A stretch of 64,000 bases of DNA from Bauldia sp965232525 (GTDB lineage Bacteria; Pseudomonadota; Alphaproteobacteria; Rhizobiales; Kaistiaceae), in NCBI RefSeq assembly GCF_965232525.1, contig NZ_OZ246980.1, forward strand, positions 2,046,001 through 2,110,000. The letters run 5' to 3'. The notes below the pieces were generated by a model, which made no database searches, had not been told where the DNA came from, and was given only the letters and a program-made list of their open reading frames with translations. Shown piece after piece: positions 62,168 through 64,000 of the stretch. The position numbers were made by a program, and so were the translations under genes. Position 1 is the stretch's first letter. Every line of letters starts with the position of its first letter.

Positions 62168-62623
62168 GTGGTTCAGAGCACCGCGAAGACGGTCGAAGCT
62201 TATCTGGAAGGGCTGCCGCCTGAACGTCGGGCGGAGCTTTCCGCCGTGCGCGACGTGATCAGAGACAACCTGCCGGACGGCTACGAGGAGACCATGGCGT
62301 TCGGTATGGTCTCTTACGTGATCCCACTCAGCCGTTATCCGAAGACGTACAACAAGCAACCGCTGATGTACGCAGCGCTGGCGTCCCAGAAACGCCACAT
62401 GGCCGTCTATCTCACCAACATCTATGCCGATGGAGGCACGGCCAACTGGTTCGAGACCGCCTACAAGGCGACCGGCAAACGTATGGATATCGGCAAATCC
62501 TGCGTCCGATTCCGTGAACTCGACGATCTCCCGCTTGATTTGGTCGGCGAGGCGATTGCGCGGACGTCGGTGGATGCGTTTATTGGTATTTACGAACGCT
62601 CGCGGGAGAAGACCGCACGATGA
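62168..62623 (+). CDS. DUF1801-domain protein
   Basis: A 151-residue protein of the DUF1801/YdhG group. VVQSTAKTVEAYLEGLPPER is the family start, which is why GTG 62168 is preferred to ATG 62129. AFGMVSYVIPLSRYPKTYNK and HMAVYLTNIYADG are typical. The function of the family is poorly known. It overlaps the next gene by four bases (ATGA), so the two are coupled. Confidence 0.85.
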   Translation: MVQSTAKTVEAYLEGLPPERRAELSAVRDVIRDNLPDGYEETMAFGMVSYVIPLSRYPKTYNKQPLMYAALASQKRHMAVYLTNIYADGGTANWFETAYKATGKRMDIGKSCVRFRELDDLPLDLVGEAIARTSVDAFIGIYERSREKTAR

Positions 62624-63534
62624 AATGGACGTCCTTCCTGTTTGCCTTGCTGGTCGCCTTCGCGGTGACGCCGGCCGAAGCCTATCGGCTCGAGCCATAC
62701 AAGGATGATTTGTTCAAGTACCCGCGCATTCTCGGGACAGCCCATAGCGGCAGTATGGTCATTGTGGAGTTCGACGACGCCCGCGATGTCGGTGGCCGCG
62801 ACGAAATCCGCCTGAAGAAAGCCTACGACAAATTCGTCGATCTCAGTGTCAACGACGCCAAAAAGGACCTGACCATCGAGGACAAGGTCAAGGTTCGCTA
62901 TGTCGGGGTCGGTCAGACCGAAGGCGATGCCAAGATGGTGGTCATCTACCTTCACGGCCGTCACGGTGATCGGACGTTGGCCCAGGAAGACCTGCGCTTC
63001 GGTGGCAACTTCAATCGCGTCAAGAATCTGATGTGGCGCAACGACGGTGTCTACATCACGCCGGACTTCTCCAATTTCGGGCGACGGGGCGTCGAGGAAA
63101 TGAAGGCGCTGATGCGTTATTACAGGAAGAATTCGCCCGACGCTCCGATCGTGATCGCCGGCGCTTCGACCGGCGCCCAGCTCATTTACCGGCTGATGTC
63201 CGATCCAGAGGCGGTCGAGTTGCTGGACGGCATCATTCTCCACGGGCCGCTGAGGGTCGGGCGCGGTGTCGATCGCGGATTCTTCGATCAGCCGGTGTTC
63301 ACCGATCCGAGCAAACACATCCCCATCTATATCGGTCACGCCAGCGCCGACCCGACCGTCCCGTGGCCTACGTCCGAGTTGTTCATGGAGAAGGTGAAGG
63401 CTGCAGCGCCGGGCTATCCCATCCGCTTTGAGCTGTTCAAGGGAACGGACGCGGTTCATGGCACGCCGATCCGGATGATGGACTGGCGGCTGGTACTGAA
63501 CTGGATTCTCGAGCAGAACGAGGCGCTGAGCTAG
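62620..63534 (+). CDS. Secreted alpha/beta-hydrolase-like protein
   Basis: A 304-residue protein with a signal peptide (about residues 1-21, ending PAEA). VIYLHGRHGD gives the oxyanion-side His-Gly. GASTGAQL (181-188) is a nucleophile elbow with Ser183, followed by Asp244 in ASADPTVPWP and His280 in DAVHGTP. The catalytic triad is therefore complete in order. The substrate is unknown; the periplasmic location suggests an ester or polymer. It overlaps the DUF1801 gene by four bases. Confidence 0.8.
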   Translation: MKWTSFLFALLVAFAVTPAEAYRLEPYKDDLFKYPRILGTAHSGSMVIVEFDDARDVGGRDEIRLKKAYDKFVDLSVNDAKKDLTIEDKVKVRYVGVGQTEGDAKMVVIYLHGRHGDRTLAQEDLRFGGNFNRVKNLMWRNDGVYITPDFSNFGRRGVEEMKALMRYYRKNSPDAPIVIAGASTGAQLIYRLMSDPEAVELLDGIILHGPLRVGRGVDRGFFDQPVFTDPSKHIPIYIGHASADPTVPWPTSELFMEKVKAAAPGYPIRFELFKGTDAVHGTPIRMMDWRLVLNWILEQNEALS

Positions 63535-63636
63535 CGCCGACAACCTAAAACAACCACTTCGGCGCGGTGGGGCGTTTCGCCCCGCAAGGGAATGCTCTAT
63601 AGCTGAGTGGTCCCACCATCGCTCCCTTTTGCGACA

Positions 63637-64000
63637 ATGTTCTCGTTCGCCCGGCAGCATGCGCGGCCGTTGGCTTTTGCGGCCCTGCACGCGTTCTACT
63701 CGTCTCCCGGCCAGACCTTCTGCATCGGGCTGTTCGTTGCTGCCTTTGGCGAGGCCTTCGGCATGTCGCCCGCTTCGATCGGCGCGCTCTATCTCGGCGC
63801 GACGCTGGCCTCGGCCGGAACCCTGCTCTTCGTCGGCCATTGGATCGACCACATGCGTCTGGTCCATTTCAGCGCCGCGGTTATCGTCGGTCTCAGCGTC
63901 GCCTGTTTCGTCACCGCGGCAGCGCCGGGGCCGGCCGGGCTGTTTGTGGGCATCTATCTGCTGCGCCTGACGGGGCAGGGCCTGATGGTTCACGTCGAGG
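63637..64000 (+). CDS. MFS transporter, N-terminal part (3' end outside window)
   Basis: Only the first 121 residues are present. Three to four hydrophobic helices are seen, with SSPGQTFCIGLFVAAFGEAF after the first. VGHWIDHMRL is the MFS loop between helices 2 and 3, and YLLRLTGQGLMVH is the conserved helix 4 region. ATG 63637 is the first start in the frame. The 102 bases before it hold a perfect hairpin (GGGGCG TTT CGCCCC at 63569-63583) without a T-run. The substrate is unknown. Confidence 0.85.
   Translation, partial: MFSFARQHARPLAFAALHAFYSSPGQTFCIGLFVAAFGEAFGMSPASIGALYLGATLASAGTLLFVGHWIDHMRLVHFSAAVIVGLSVACFVTAAAPGPAGLFVGIYLLRLTGQGLMVHVE

Noticed and set aside
63569..63583. Perfect hairpin GGGGCG TTT CGCCCC
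   Set aside because: Not called a terminator because no T-run follows on either strand.
1..64000. CRISPR arrays, insertion sequences, prophage genes, toxin-antitoxin pairs
   Set aside because: No regularly spaced repeats, transposases, integrases, phage structural genes or toxin-antitoxin pairs were seen on reading both strands.

Overview
This is a GC-rich, gene-dense stretch of a bacterial chromosome, most likely from an alphaproteobacterium with a Rhodospirillales-like gene content. The evidence is a cytochrome bc1 operon (petABC), Coq7, aerobic HemF, a DUF6111 protein, an alphaproteobacterial-type tRNA with anticodon CAT, and many MalFG/UgpC-type sugar importers. No phage, insertion sequence, CRISPR array or plasmid function is visible.

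Layout. 0-2.2 kb: the end of a glycosyltransferase gene and two convergent sulfotransferases. 2.4-17.8 kb: a carbohydrate-utilisation island. A GntR regulator and a SIS-domain protein diverge from a binding protein, two permeases, a GH84 O-GlcNAcase-like glycosidase and an acetyltransferase. A second binding protein and permease pair plus an IlvD/EDD sugar-acid dehydratase diverge from a UgpC-type ATPase, a GMC oxidoreductase and a FadR-type regulator. Only one ATPase serves both importers. 17.9-19.4 kb: a frameshifted gene for a secreted acidic repeat protein. 19.5 kb: a tRNA with a near-consensus promoter. 19.9-23.0 kb: glmM and two tandem sulfotransferases. 23.0-28.1 kb: a five-gene operon for N-acetylglucosamine catabolism (aldo-keto reductase, GlcNAc kinase, NagB-II, NagA, CutC).

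28.2-36.2 kb: single housekeeping genes (MsrQ, methyltransferase, HAD phosphatase, sugar kinase, YbaK, phosphoesterase, NUDIX, GNAT). 36.2-43.0 kb: a tightly coupled MoxR/DUF58/DUF4159/amidotransferase-like envelope operon. 43.2-48.3 kb: NUDIX, DUF6111, CCA-adding enzyme, DM13, VOC, a secreted protein, hemF and trmL. 48.4-54.8 kb: three paralogous ABC half-exporters, with a convergent DoxX gene and a 421-base leader-like gap between the first two. 55.0-57.9 kb: petABC. 57.9-64.0 kb: DfsB-like protein, apt, GST, coq7, two MaoC hydratases, a membrane protein, DUF1801, a secreted serine hydrolase and the start of an MFS transporter.

How the genes may work together. The strongest inference is that GlcNAc-containing glycans enter through the ABC importers and are cut in the cytoplasm by the GH84 enzyme. 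The released GlcNAc would then pass through the kinase, NagA and NagB-II encoded at 23.9-27.0 kb. The dehydratase, GMC oxidoreductase and KdgK-like kinase suggest a parallel oxidative sugar-acid route. The most striking item is the overlapping GH84 and GNAT gene pair, whose products match the two terminal domains of human O-GlcNAcase.
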